The notes under the pieces: generated by a model | Seen by the model: the letters and a program-made list of their open reading frames with translations, nothing else | Databases searched by the model: none | What the model was told of the DNA's origin: nothing | Position numbers and translations under genes: made by a program | Source: Bacteroidota bacterium | Lineage (GTDB): Bacteria; Bacteroidota; Bacteroidia; NS11-12g; UBA955 | Length of the DNA stretch: 64,000 nt | Direction: 5' to 3' | Assembly (NCBI GenBank): GCA_947496065.1 | Contig: CANMBF010000007.1 | Span: forward strand, 1-64,000 | Part shown: positions 42,506 to 51,658 of the stretch, one piece after another | Position numbering within the stretch: the stretch's first letter is position 1 | How the letters are laid out: every line of letters begins with the position of its first letter

Positions 42506-42564
42506 TCTATTTTATTGATAAAATAAATAAATTATATAGATTTTATTTAAAACTTCATATTTCT

Positions 42565-43860
42565 TTAGTTCACCAGCTGTCCTGTTAAACCTAACAACTG
42601 TGTTTCGGCTAATTTAGCGATGTACTGATTACTGATATAACGGTAATACGTTTCCTCATAACTGCGCTGCGCCTCTTTTAATTCGATGATGGTATTCTGC
42701 CCGTTTTTAAAGCGCAATTGCATTAAATCCATATACTGCTTGGCTGTTCCTATCGCCAACTCATCAGATTGAATCTGTACAAGCGCAGTGATGTAATTTT
42801 CCCAAGTCTGTTGATAGGTGGATTGTACGGTTTGCAAAGTTAATTGTTCGCGCCATTGACTGCTTTGCACATTCAATTTGGCATTGGCATAATTTTGAGA
42901 ATTGATATTACCAGTAAACAACGGTAACGATAAACTAATACCCGCTTGCGGTCCATTACTTTGATTTAATAAAGCAAAACCCGCCTGGCTCTGCGATAAA
43001 TTATAATTATAAGCACCCGTCAATCGCAACAAAGGGGAACGGGCTGCTGCTATCTCCTTTTGAGTTTGCTCAGCAATATCGCTTTGATGATGTGCCAACA
43101 TTAAATCGGGATTCCGCAACAACATTGAATCTAGCGTTCCTTTTTGCAAAGGTGTATTGCGCAAAGAAAATGGCTCAACTTGATACATGCTATCGGCCTT
43201 TATACTCATCAGTAAATTCAAATCAGAGTATGCATTTTTGATAATAGCTTGCTGAGATAACAAACTTTGCTTCCTAGTTTCTAAATCCAGTTGTGCCAAG
43301 TATACATCAGTATTATTGGCTACGCCTGCCACTTTACGGGCATTCACAATTTCTAAACGCTGTTCGCTCAACTCATTCAATTGTTTTACTACAGCTAAAT
43401 ATTGTTGTTGTCGAACAATATTGCTATAACTTAAAATGACGCGGCTAATAATATTTTGTATTTGTGCTTGCAATTGGGTATTGCCAACTCTATCAAGCGC
43501 TTCAAGTTTATTTTTAGTTGCAAACATCTTCATACCATCGTACAATGTGTAGGTACCTAAAATATTGGCGCCTATTGTATTATTAAAAACACCTTTACGA
43601 ATAATGGTGGTGCCATTGATATATTCTTGATTGATATTGGTTAAAGAAGGATTATCGCTTGCATTCAAACTTACAGTAGGCAACATACCAGCATTGCCTG
43701 TATGGTTGTTATTGTGTGCTATTTGAGCATCGTTGCGCGCTATTTGCAATTGCAAATTATTTGTTAACGCTGATTGTATGGCACTTCTTAACCCAATGGT
43801 ATTCTGTGCCATTAACACTGCACCATTCAGCCAGAATAAAAGTAAGAATTTAATCTTCAT
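42565..43860 (-). CDS. TolC-family outer-membrane efflux channel
   Basis: A 431-residue outer-membrane factor with signal peptide (1-18, ending V-L-M-A-Q) and two long helical repeats with heptad character (for example LRSAIQSALTNNLQLQIARNDAQIA, and TQKEIAAARSPLLRLTGAYNYNLSQ with strands that build the barrel). The repeats form the trimeric tunnel that connects to the RND pump. Its start overlaps the end of the pump gene by 11 bases, and it is the last gene of the efflux operon. Confidence 0.88.
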   Translation of the reverse strand: MKIKFLLLFWLNGAVLMAQNTIGLRSAIQSALTNNLQLQIARNDAQIAHNNNHTGNAGMLPTVSLNASDNPSLTNINQEYINGTTIIRKGVFNNTIGANILGTYTLYDGMKMFATKNKLEALDRVGNTQLQAQIQNIISRVILSYSNIVRQQQYLAVVKQLNELSEQRLEIVNARKVAGVANNTDVYLAQLDLETRKQSLLSQQAIIKNAYSDLNLLMSIKADSMYQVEPFSLRNTPLQKGTLDSMLLRNPDLMLAHHQSDIAEQTQKEIAAARSPLLRLTGAYNYNLSQSQAGFALLNQSNGPQAGISLSLPLFTGNINSQNYANAKLNVQSSQWREQLTLQTVQSTYQQTWENYITALVQIQSDELAIGTAKQYMDLMQLRFKNGQNTIIELKEAQRSYEETYYRYISNQYIAKLAETQLLGLTGQLVN

Positions 43861-46800
43861 GGTTTTTGAATTTATTGTTGCTTGAAAGAAAAGAATATAC
43901 GGCAGGTATAACGAATAAGGTTAGCATTAATGAAAATATGATACCCCCTACAACCACCACCCCTAAAGAAATTCTACTGGTAGAAGCTGCTCCTAGCGAT
44001 AAGGCTACAGGCAAAGCCCCAAGGGCTGTTGCCAAACTGGTCATTAAGATAGGACGCATTCTTTGCACAGCAGCTTCAACTAGTGCTGGCATCTTCTCCA
44101 TACCTTGTTCTCTTTTTTTATTAGAAAATTCTACAATTAAAATACCATTTTTAGTCACCAAACCAATTAACATGATCATGCCAATTTGTGAAAAAATATT
44201 AATGGTATTGCCCGTTATCCATAATGAAAGTAGTGCACCTGCCAACGCCAAGGGCACAGTAACCATAATGGTGAGTGGATCGATGAAACTTTCGAATTGT
44301 GCAGAAAGCACCAAGTAAATAAGTAACAATGCTAATAAAAAAGCAAATGAAGTATTCGACGAACTCTCGGCAAAATCGCGCGAAGGTCCATTCAATGAAG
44401 TCGTAAAACTTTCGTCTAACAGCTGTGTGCCAATATCTTGCATGGCCTTTACCCCATCACCTGTAGTTTTACCAGGAGCTAATGAAGCCGAAACAGTGGC
44501 AGATTTAAACCGATTGTAGTGATACAACTGCGGCGGATTACTGCTCTCTACAAAATTAACCACCGAGCTCAATTGAATATTTTCTCCTCTATTATTTCTG
44601 ACATAATATTGGTTTAAATCCGATGGCTCATTTCTACTATTCCGATTCATCTGACCAATGATTTGGTACTGTTTTCCATTCATTAAAAAATAACCCAAAC
44701 GACCACCACTCAAAGCCGATTGTAACGTTTGAGCTATATCTTGTGCACTCAAACCCAAGTCCTTGGCTTTAATTCTATCAATACTTACTTGCAACTCGGG
44801 CTTATTGAATTTCAAATTAACATCTACCGCTTGAAAGATGGGATTCTTGCGGGCCTCTGCTAAAAACTTAGGCAACACTTCTTTTATTTTATTGAAATTT
44901 AAATTTTGTAGCACATATTGAACTGGTAAAGCACCCCTTGCGCCAAAACCCACACTTATGGTTTGTTCTTGAATTAAGAAAACACGACCATCATTAAAGG
45001 CGCTCAAACTCGCATTCGTTTTATTGACAATTTCATCTTGGGTCATGCTGCGTTCATTTGGATTAGAAATAACGACCCTACCAAAAGCATTGTTAACAGA
45101 ACCATTGCCAACAAATGAATTATTGGTTGAAGCAAAAACAAATTCTCTGCTTGGTATACTGTCATAGAAAAAATCGCCTAATTGAGAAACATAATTATCC
45201 ATGTAATCGAAAGAAGTGCCTTCTGGCGCAGTAACATTAAAACGAAACTGACTTCTATCTTCGATGGGTGCTAACTCCGTTTGTAATTTACCATATATGA
45301 ATACACCTAAGCCTGCGCAAACAATCAGGATGACCCAAGCAACCCAGCGCACACGCATGAATGCTTCTAATAATTTTTTATACCCGTTTTCTAAGCCCTG
45401 AAAAAATGGTTCTGTTTTAACATAGAACCATGAAGGTTTGCTATTCTTGCGATTCATCAGGACATTTAAAACCGGTGTTAAAGTCAGTGAAACAAAGGCC
45501 GAAATAATAACTGCGCCAGCCACTACAATACCGAATTCTTTGAACAATGAACCAACGAATCCTTGAATAAAAATAATGGGTAAGAATACCACGGCCAATG
45601 TTATAGAAGTGGAAATAACGGCAAAGAAAATCTCGCGCGAACCTTCTCTAGCAGCTTGCTTAATGGGCATGCCTTCTTCGAGTTTTCTGAAAATATTTTC
45701 TGTCACCACGATACCATCATCCACCACCAATCCTGTTGCCAATACAATGCCCAATAAGGTTAATACATTGATACTAAAGCCTGCCAAATACATGATAAAA
45801 AATGCGCCAACCAACGAAACTGGAATATCTATTAAGGGACGAAAGGCGATGCTCCAATTTCTAAAGAAAATATAAACTACAAGCACCACCAAAACCAATG
45901 AAATTACTAAGGTTTCTTCAACCTCTTCTAATGCCTTGCGAACATTTTTAGTATTGTCTAATACCACTGAAAATTCTATATCCTCGAAACCTTTTTGTTT
46001 TTTAATTTGATCTAATCGCTTATAAAACTCATCAGATATTTTTATTAAATTTGCACCTGGTTGTGGCGCAATACCACAAGCTACTGCATTAAAACCATTC
46101 AATCTAAAACCCACCTCTTCAACCTCACTACCCAAGCGCACTTCGGCAACATCACCCAAACGAATAATACCATCCGAATTCTCTCTCAATATCAATTGTC
46201 TGAAATCATTTTCGGTCGTCAGTTTTCCTAACGATTTTACAACCAACTCTGTATTATTACCAGCCACTTTACCACCGGGTAAATCAATATTTTCTTTGTC
46301 AAGCGTACTTTTAATATCTGCTACTGTAATGCCATAAGCATTCATTTTTTCAGGTTTGTAACTTAAACGCATGGCGTATTTTCGAAGCCCAAATACATTC
46401 ACACCACTTACATCAGGAATGGTTTGAAATTTTTCTTGCAATACATTTTCTGCAAAATCGCTCAACTCTATACTGTTTTTTTCCTTGCTCTGTACAGCTA
46501 AAATAATAACCACATCGCCACTAGCATCCGCTTTGCTAATAACCGGAGGTGCATCAATATCGGCGGGCAATTGGCGTAGCGACTGACTGACCTTGTCGCG
46601 CACGTCACTAGCGGCATTATCTAAATCAACATCGAGGTTGAATTCTACCGTCACCACACTGCTACCTTGATTACTTGAAGACGTAACAGTGCGTATGCCT
46701 TGAATACCATTCACAGCTTTTTCAATCGGCTCGGTAATCTGGCTTTCGATAATTTCTGAATTCGCCCCGGTATAAGAAGTTCTAACCGTAATATTAGGCG

Positions 46801-46924
46801 GATCGATGGCAGGATATTCTCTTAAACTTAAAAACTTATAAGCCACACCTCCAAAAACCATAATAAGTATGCTACATACTATCGCAAATACAGGTCGCTT
46901 GATACTAAATTCCGAAATATTCAT
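43850..46924 (-). CDS. RND efflux pump, inner-membrane transporter (AcrB/MexB family)
   Basis: A 1024-residue proton-driven transporter. Its N-terminus MNISEFSIKRPVFAIV is typical. The proton-relay aspartates are in GLVVDDGIVV (about 405-414), followed by TM4; periplasmic porter and docking loops lie at about 40-330 and 560-860. The second half repeats the fold (LIYLVLSAQFESFIDPLTIM; LIGLVTKNGILIVEF with the conserved Lys; PILMTSLATALGALP). It is of the hydrophobe/amphiphile type, likely exporting drugs, bile-like compounds or metabolites. It lies 11 bases after the adaptor gene. No local TetR or two-component regulator is seen. Confidence 0.93.
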   Translation of the reverse strand: MNISEFSIKRPVFAIVCSILIMVFGGVAYKFLSLREYPAIDPPNITVRTSYTGANSEIIESQITEPIEKAVNGIQGIRTVTSSSNQGSSVVTVEFNLDVDLDNAASDVRDKVSQSLRQLPADIDAPPVISKADASGDVVIILAVQSKEKNSIELSDFAENVLQEKFQTIPDVSGVNVFGLRKYAMRLSYKPEKMNAYGITVADIKSTLDKENIDLPGGKVAGNNTELVVKSLGKLTTENDFRQLILRENSDGIIRLGDVAEVRLGSEVEEVGFRLNGFNAVACGIAPQPGANLIKISDEFYKRLDQIKKQKGFEDIEFSVVLDNTKNVRKALEEVEETLVISLVLVVLVVYIFFRNWSIAFRPLIDIPVSLVGAFFIMYLAGFSINVLTLLGIVLATGLVVDDGIVVTENIFRKLEEGMPIKQAAREGSREIFFAVISTSITLAVVFLPIIFIQGFVGSLFKEFGIVVAGAVIISAFVSLTLTPVLNVLMNRKNSKPSWFYVKTEPFFQGLENGYKKLLEAFMRVRWVAWVILIVCAGLGVFIYGKLQTELAPIEDRSQFRFNVTAPEGTSFDYMDNYVSQLGDFFYDSIPSREFVFASTNNSFVGNGSVNNAFGRVVISNPNERSMTQDEIVNKTNASLSAFNDGRVFLIQEQTISVGFGARGALPVQYVLQNLNFNKIKEVLPKFLAEARKNPIFQAVDVNLKFNKPELQVSIDRIKAKDLGLSAQDIAQTLQSALSGGRLGYFLMNGKQYQIIGQMNRNSRNEPSDLNQYYVRNNRGENIQLSSVVNFVESSNPPQLYHYNRFKSATVSASLAPGKTTGDGVKAMQDIGTQLLDESFTTSLNGPSRDFAESSSNTSFAFLLALLLIYLVLSAQFESFIDPLTIMVTVPLALAGALLSLWITGNTINIFSQIGMIMLIGLVTKNGILIVEFSNKKREQGMEKMPALVEAAVQRMRPILMTSLATALGALPVALSLGAASTSRISLGVVVVGGIIFSLMLTLFVIPAVYSFLSSNNKFKNHED

Positions 46925-46935
46925 ATTAAAAAAAA

Positions 46936-47973
46936 TTAAGGTTTAACTTTTCTAATCATGACATCGGCATCAGGTTTTAAAAACAAAATACCATTGATGG
47001 CAAATGTATCACCTGCCTCAACGCCCGAAATTATTTCCACTTTATCTTCGCCTCTATAACCCGTTTCAACAATTGTAAAATTGGCTTTACCATTTTTTAT
47101 CAATACAATTTTTTTGCTTCGTGTATCAGGAATAATGCAATTGGTAGGTACTAAAATGGCTTTTTTATTTTTACCTTCATCTATGCTTATTTTCACAAAT
47201 GCACCAGGTTGCAATCCTACAGCATTTCCGCTAATCATGGCTCTTATTTTTAGATTTCTAGTGGCGGTATTCACCTGAGGCTCTATGGCCAATATTTTTG
47301 CTGTAAATGTTTTATTATTATCTGCTATTACTTTTACATCTTGTCCGGATTGCAATTGATAGTCATAATTACCGGGCAATACAAAATCAACTTTTAAAGT
47401 ACCTGTTTGTTGCAAAGTGGCGAGGATATTTTGTTGCGTTACATACGCGCCTTTGCTTACCGATCGCAATCCAATAGTGCCACTAAAAGGAGCGCGTATT
47501 TCGGTTTTTCGAATTTGCGCCTTGGCGTAATCGATATCGGCCAATAAATTGTTTACTTGATTCAAGGCTTGGTCATAATCCGATTGGTTAAGACCATTGG
47601 CATCTAAAAGCGTTTTTAAACGGCTTTCTGTTTTCTTGGCAATTATTAATTGTGACTCTAATTTGCGCAACTGAGCTTGTAAATCATCGTCGAATAATTT
47701 AACCAATAAAGCGCCTTCCATCACCTGCTTACCCTCTTGTATATTGAGCATGACAATGCGACCGTTGGTTTCAGTCATTAGCTCTACAAATTCGTTGGCT
47801 AAAACAGTTCCATTGCCTTCTATTGTATTGACATAATCTGTTAAAATAGCAACCGATACATCGACTGCAACCGGACCAGTGACTTTGCCCTTGGTTATAT
47901 CTTTTTTGGCATTACCACCACATGCGGATAGTAGAATTAAACCTGATATGAATAGTCCTTTTTTGAATAACAT
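46936..47973 (-). CDS. RND efflux periplasmic adaptor, lipoprotein (AcrA/MexA family)
   Basis: A 345-residue membrane fusion protein with lipobox L-S-A-C (Cys18). Domain order: lipoyl half-motifs (ETNGRIVMLNIQEGKQVMEGALL, RAPFSGTIGLRSVSKGAYV) around a helical hairpin (about 100-145), then beta-barrel and membrane-proximal domains (VPTNCIIPDTRSKKIVLI). It links the pump and the TolC channel. It is the first gene of a three-gene operon; a -7 box lies about 62 bases upstream, and two inverted repeats lie further up that could bind a regulator encoded elsewhere. Confidence 0.9.
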   Translation of the reverse strand: MLFKKGLFISGLILLSACGGNAKKDITKGKVTGPVAVDVSVAILTDYVNTIEGNGTVLANEFVELMTETNGRIVMLNIQEGKQVMEGALLVKLFDDDLQAQLRKLESQLIIAKKTESRLKTLLDANGLNQSDYDQALNQVNNLLADIDYAKAQIRKTEIRAPFSGTIGLRSVSKGAYVTQQNILATLQQTGTLKVDFVLPGNYDYQLQSGQDVKVIADNNKTFTAKILAIEPQVNTATRNLKIRAMISGNAVGLQPGAFVKISIDEGKNKKAILVPTNCIIPDTRSKKIVLIKNGKANFTIVETGYRGEDKVEIISGVEAGDTFAINGILFLKPDADVMIRKVKP

Positions 47974-48034
47974 TAATTTTTTATAAAATTTAAACTTAAA
48001 ATATTTGTTGCACCAAACCTTTTTTAAAAGCCTT

Positions 48035-48042
48035 CAAATTTA
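48035..48042 (-). promoter_or_regulatory. -7 box TAAATTTG of the efflux operon
   Basis: A perfect TAnnTTTG on the minus strand, 61 bases before the adaptor ATG at 47973. TTGG lies 18 bases upstream as a weak -33 element. Confidence 0.5.
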
Positions 48043-48079
48043 ACGAAAATATTGTGCCAACCAATTATAGTTGTAGTGT

Positions 48080-48142
48080 ATAGGTCTATTTGTTTTACCT
48101 ATTTAGATTTTAATTATAAAAACGAGGTGTCAAACATTGACA
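48080..48142. promoter_or_regulatory. Two inverted repeats upstream of the efflux promoter
   Basis: ATAGGT/ACCTAT (48080-48085 and 48097-48102) and TGTCAA-ACA-TTGACA (48128-48142). The second has the size of a TetR-family operator. They lie about 40-100 bases upstream of the -7 box. Which protein binds, if any, is unknown. Confidence 0.3.
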
Positions 48143-48170
48143 AGGAAATTTAAAAAGCATTAAACAAAAA

Positions 48171-48199
48171 AAAAGCGTTGGGGTTTTCCCAACGCTTTT
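48171..48199 (-). terminator. Intrinsic terminator of the universal stress protein gene
   Basis: AAAAGCGTTGGG pairs with CCCAACGCTTTT (12-bp stem, 5-base loop), with A-rich and T-rich flanks, so it works on both strands. It lies 14 bases after the usp stop codon. Confidence 0.88.
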
Positions 48200-48212
48200 A
48201 ACTATCTTAAGC

Positions 48213-49046
48213 TTAGTGTTTTTCGTGAATAATCATCAATGGTGATTTAGTAAACTTAAACAACTGCCTTGAAAAACGTTTATGGAAAACTGATTGCCAT
48301 AAGTTGTAATGGTGAGCATATACAACCACCATGTTGGGCTCCATTTGTTTTACTATTTTTTCGAATTCGCCAATTTTATCGAGGCCTTGAACTTGCTTCA
48401 CTTCTGTATTTTGTTGTAAAAATATTTTCTTAAAGTTTGCTTTAAAGGTGTTCAAATGAGCCTCAGGCATGTCGTCGTAGTGCGTAATATTTACAGCTGT
48501 TACATTCACTGGCTTTTTAGCAACAATTTCTTTTATAACACTTAAATATTCAGCATCGGTCGACTTTCCATCCCAACCATATACAATTTTACTCAATTTA
48601 ATTTTCTTGTAGTTTAAAGGAATCACTAACAATGGACTTTTAATTTTGCCTACTAAGTTAGCACAAACATCACCAAACACCACTTTATCTAAGCCCGTAC
48701 GCTTTTTAACACCAACAACAGTCATCCAAGGTTCTAATTCCTCAACTTTTTTAGCAATGTTTGGTATCAAAAAACCGTAGTCAACTGCCAATGCTATATT
48801 TACACCTCTCACACGTTTTCTTAAATAGGTAACACCTCTTCTTAACAAGGCACCGGCTTCTTTAATATCCTCTTCAGGAGAATAGGCAGGGGCACCTTCC
48901 ATCTCAAGCATCACAGGCGCAGATACTACGTGGTAAACATAAACGGTTGAATTGGTTTGTTGAGCAAACATGGTTGCTAATTCTAAAGCATTTCTAGAGG
49001 CTACGCTAAAATCATGTGCTACTAATATAATTTTGGAAGGTTTCAT
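48213..49046 (-). CDS. Universal stress protein, tandem UspA domains
   Basis: A 277-residue cytoplasmic protein with two Usp folds (about 1-148 and 149-277). Domain 1: SKIILVAHDFSVASRNALELA (3-23), TVYVYHVVSAP, TVVGVKKRTGLDKVVFGDV and LLVIPLNY. Domain 2 starts KLSKIVYGWDGKSTDAEYL and ends with SPLMIIHEKH. The ATP loop of domain 1 departs from the usual G-x2-G-x9-G-S/T, so it may not bind ATP. Usp proteins respond to starvation, oxygen limitation and envelope stress. A palindrome of CRP/FNR type lies 69-82 bases upstream of the ATG. A strong terminator follows. Confidence 0.88.
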   Translation of the reverse strand: MKPSKIILVAHDFSVASRNALELATMFAQQTNSTVYVYHVVSAPVMLEMEGAPAYSPEEDIKEAGALLRRGVTYLRKRVRGVNIALAVDYGFLIPNIAKKVEELEPWMTVVGVKKRTGLDKVVFGDVCANLVGKIKSPLLVIPLNYKKIKLSKIVYGWDGKSTDAEYLSVIKEIVAKKPVNVTAVNITHYDDMPEAHLNTFKANFKKIFLQQNTEVKQVQGLDKIGEFEKIVKQMEPNMVVVYAHHYNLWQSVFHKRFSRQLFKFTKSPLMIIHEKH

Positions 49047-49114
49047 TTGTTAATTTGTTAATGAGCAGTTTGTAAATTGTTTAACAAAAAACGAATATTA
49101 AAATCATATTTTTA

Positions 49115-49128
49115 TTGACATATGTCAA
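49115..49128. promoter_or_regulatory. CRP/FNR-type palindrome TTGACATATGTCAA upstream of usp
   Basis: A perfect 14-base palindrome with half-sites TTGAC and GTCAA and a 4-base spacer, the layout of FNR/DNR family operators. It is centred about 75 bases upstream of the usp ATG. Usp genes are often under FNR-type control, so this is a plausible activator site. The 285-base gap holds no gene. Confidence 0.45.
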
Positions 49129-49331
49129 TTTTTGTCTTACTTTTTTTTAACTATAAGTAAATCAACTTAATAGATTTTAATTACACGCTAATATATTTGA
49201 TTATTAATACTTTATACTTTTATTACACGCTTATAGCGCTGATAATTGATTAAAAAATTACCTTATTTTAACAATACTCAACTATAAAAAACATCAAACG
49301 AACTTCCTTTAATTCTAATTATAAGATTTGA

Positions 49332-49772
49332 CTAAACATCGTATTCGCCTTCGAATGGAGCCGAAAAACTAATTTCATTTGGCAATATTGTAAAGCAATA
49401 GGCCTCATGGTCTTTGATGAATCCGTAATCAAAACCGTCCAAACTTATTTCGAATGGCAAAATTGCAATCGAATTAAAAAAAGCTTTGCCCCTACCATTC
49501 ATTAAAAATTCCATTTCAGGTCCTAAGGTTCTTCCGTCAAAATCGATTGTTAAACCTGCGAACCGGTGATTACTCTCCATGTGTTTGCCTTCTGAATCAA
49601 AAATATGTAACACCACAAATTCTTTTCTAGTATATTTCCAATTAGCCGTCATAGGACCCTCGTCAAAATAAACTTCTAATAACATAAACTGTTGACCGTT
49701 CTCAAAACGCCCAACAAAATGGGTATGTCCGCCTTCTACTCTGTTAATCTTTATTGCGATGTTGTCATGCAT
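49332..49772 (-). CDS. Hypothetical protein, 146 residues
   Basis: An unrecognised soluble protein. A longer frame begins with a TTG at 49796, but that codon lies in a -7 promoter box, so I place the start at ATG 49772 (MHDNIAIKINRVEGGHTH). The sequence alternates beta strands and turns (FMLLEVYFDEGPMTANWKY, FVVLHIFDSEGKHMESNH, LTIDFDGRTLGPEM), a pattern of a small beta sandwich. No signal peptide, no cysteines beyond one, no known motif. It is a single gene between usp and the pseudogene at 49.9 kb. Confidence 0.6.
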   Translation of the reverse strand: MHDNIAIKINRVEGGHTHFVGRFENGQQFMLLEVYFDEGPMTANWKYTRKEFVVLHIFDSEGKHMESNHRFAGLTIDFDGRTLGPEMEFLMNGRGKAFFNSIAILPFEISLDGFDYGFIKDHEAYCFTILPNEISFSAPFEGEYDV

Positions 49773-49793
49773 TTTCTTACTTACAATAGTCGT

Positions 49794-49801
49794 CAAAGTT
49801 A
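49794..49801 (-). promoter_or_regulatory. -7 box TAACTTTG of the hypothetical gene
   Basis: A perfect TAnnTTTG on the minus strand, 21 bases before ATG 49772. It fixes the start of the gene downstream of the in-frame TTG. Confidence 0.6.
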
Positions 49802-49913
49802 AAGTATTATTTAATCGTGAACTATACTTACATTAATGCTGTTACAATTCTATTTAACTTCTAGGAAATTTTGAGACTATCTCTGTTCTTGTTAATCAAG
49901 ACTATTTTTTTGC

Positions 49914-50235
49914 AAGGACCCAACAGAAGTATTAAAAGATAAATCCACAAATACCAAGAATAAAGCCGAGTTGATTTCAGATGCTCTTCTAAACGGAATT
50001 TTTCCTATCAACCAAATACTTTCTTTCGCGCAAATGGCCAAAGTTTCCGAAAAGGCAACCTATAGATAAAGCAATTGAATGTTTAGGCATTAAAAGCGAG
50101 TACCCTGGCACCATTATAAGATTGAGTGCAGCAATTGGGCTAGGTGAAATCATCAAACTTGAAATAAAAAAATATGCTGATTGCGTTATAACCATCCAAA
50201 ATAACATTGAGCGCGAAGTAAAAAAACAGCAATAA
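49914..50235 (+). pseudogene. Decayed gene, HEAT-like protein fragment with a frameshift
   Basis: Two plus-strand frames join across a shift near 50060. The first reads ...AELISDALLNGIFPINQIL and ends at TAA 50067-50069; the second continues from 50059 as PIDKAIECLGIKSEYPGT, then IIRLSAAIGLGEIIKLEIKK, to TAA 50233-50235. There is no start codon in a proper place and the middle seems deleted. The pattern (helix pairs, SAAIGLGEII) reminds me of small HEAT-repeat proteins of Bacteroidota, which I recall only loosely. The frame on the opposite strand is an artefact of this remnant. Confidence 0.5.
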
Positions 50236-50384
50236 AAAATCTAGCACACTGCAATAAAAAAATAGCTTAACAGACCCCATCTCAAAAAACCTTTATGGCT
50301 CAATATCATTGGCAAAAGTACTAATTTGTCATTATCTAAAACCATTCTCCTTTATGGATGTTTAATATTCGCAAATTTTTTATG

Positions 50385-50392
50385 TAAGTTTG
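50385..50392 (+). promoter_or_regulatory. -7 box TAAGTTTG of the second paaABC operon
   Basis: A perfect TAnnTTTG, 12 bases before ATG 50405, giving a very short leader. TTTA near 50361 is a possible -33 element. Confidence 0.6.
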
Positions 50393-50404
50393 TAAAATAA
50401 AATC

Positions 50405-51361
50405 ATGGAAATAAATCTTGAAGAATCTTTTCAGAAAAGAATTGACGATGAAATAAAAATCGAGCCCCGCGATTGGATGCCTGAAAAATACCGCAAGACC
50501 TTATTGCGCCAAATTTCTCAGCATGCACACAGTGAAATTGTAGGTATGTTGCCGGAGGCCAATTGGATTACACGCGCTCCTAACCTTCGCAGAAAAGTAG
50601 CCTTACTAGCCAAAGTACAAGATGAGGCTGGTCATGGGTTATACTTATACTCAGCTGCCGAAACTTTGGGCATGAGTCGAGATGAAATGTTAAATGAATT
50701 GCATTCAGGCAAAGCCAAATACAGTAGTATTTTTAATTACCCAACACTTACTTGGGCCGATATGGGTGCCATTGGTTGGTTGGTTGATGGCGCAGCAATT
50801 ATGAACCAAGTGCCACTATGCAGAGCCAGTTATGGTCCTTATGCCAGAGCAATGGTAAGGGTTTGCAAAGAAGAAAGTTTTCACCAACGCCAAGGCTACG
50901 AAATCATGCTCACTTTGTGCCAGGGTACGCCCGAGCAAAAAGCCATGGCGCAAGATGCTTTAAACCGTTGGTGGTGGCCAAGCATGATGATGTTCGGCCC
51001 GAACGATGATAATTCGCCCAACAGTGCACAAAGTACTAAATGGAAAATCAAACGTTTTAGCAACGACGAACTCCGTCAAAAATTTGTAGATGTATCGCTT
51101 CCTCAAGCCGAAATATTAGGCATCACCATTCCAGATCCAGACTTGAAATGGAACGAAGCCCGCGGTCATTACGACTTTGGTGTGATTAATTGGGACGAGT
51201 TTAACGAAGTAGTTGCTGGTAATGGGCCCTGCAATAAACAGCGTTTAAAAGCCCGTGTGGATGCTTGGGAAAAAGGCGCATGGGTGAGAGAAGCTGCAGT
51301 AGCCTATGCTGAAAAAAGAGAGAAAAGAAATTCAAATAAAGAAAATTCAAACGCAGCCTAA
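50405..51361 (+). CDS. paaA: Phenylacetyl-CoA epoxidase catalytic subunit A, set 2 (canonical)
   Basis: A 318-residue di-iron monooxygenase subunit with Glu44, Glu74, His77 ([12 protein letters not shown]), Asp128, Glu157 and His160 ([12 protein letters not shown]). The pocket segment [17 protein letters not shown] (134-150) is as in characterised PaaA, so this set should convert phenylacetyl-CoA to the ring 1,2-epoxide. It has its own promoter, and paaB follows after 9 bases. The C-terminus ends in a charged, variable tail. The other Paa pathway genes (paaD, G, Z, J, K) are not here. Confidence 0.93.
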   Translation: MEINLEESFQKRIDDEIKIEPRDWMPEKYRKTLLRQISQHAHSEIVGMLPEANWITRAPNLRRKVALLAKVQDEAGHGLYLYSAAETLGMSRDEMLNELHSGKAKYSSIFNYPTLTWADMGAIGWLVDGAAIMNQVPLCRASYGPYARAMVRVCKEESFHQRQGYEIMLTLCQGTPEQKAMAQDALNRWWWPSMMMFGPNDDNSPNSAQSTKWKIKRFSNDELRQKFVDVSLPQAEILGITIPDPDLKWNEARGHYDFGVINWDEFNEVVAGNGPCNKQRLKARVDAWEKGAWVREAAVAYAEKREKRNSNKENSNAA

Positions 51362-51370
51362 TTAACAAAT

Positions 51371-51658
51371 ATGAGTAATAAAGAATGGCCTCTTTGGGAG
51401 GTTTTTATAAGAGCCAAACAAGGTTTAAACCATAAACATGTGGGCAGTTTACACGCAGCCGATGTTCAAATGGCGATAGAAAATGCGCGCGATGTCTACA
51501 CCCGCAGAATGGAAGGTGTTAGTATTTGGGTGGTTGAAAGCAAAAACCTACATGCCAACGAACCTTCTCAACAAGATGAATTATTTGATCCTGCCAATGA
51601 TAAAATATACCGCCATCCAACTTTCTATATTTTACCAGAAGAACTAAACCACATGTAA
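51371..51658 (+). CDS. paaB: Phenylacetyl-CoA epoxidase subunit B, set 2
   Basis: A 95-residue PaaB: WPLWEVFIRAKQGLNHKHVG (5-24), AIENARDVYTRRMEGVSIWVV and the tail FDPANDKIYRHPTFYI. It is the bridging subunit of the PaaABC complex. Its TAA overlaps the ATG of paaC by one base (TAATG at 51656-51660), so translation is coupled. It is close in length to set 1 PaaB but with a different central insert. Confidence 0.93.
   Translation: MSNKEWPLWEVFIRAKQGLNHKHVGSLHAADVQMAIENARDVYTRRMEGVSIWVVESKNLHANEPSQQDELFDPANDKIYRHPTFYILPEELNHM

Noticed and set aside
49989-50207. 72-codon minus-strand frame
   Set aside because: It is antisense to the HEAT-like remnant, whose helix pattern reads on the plus strand.
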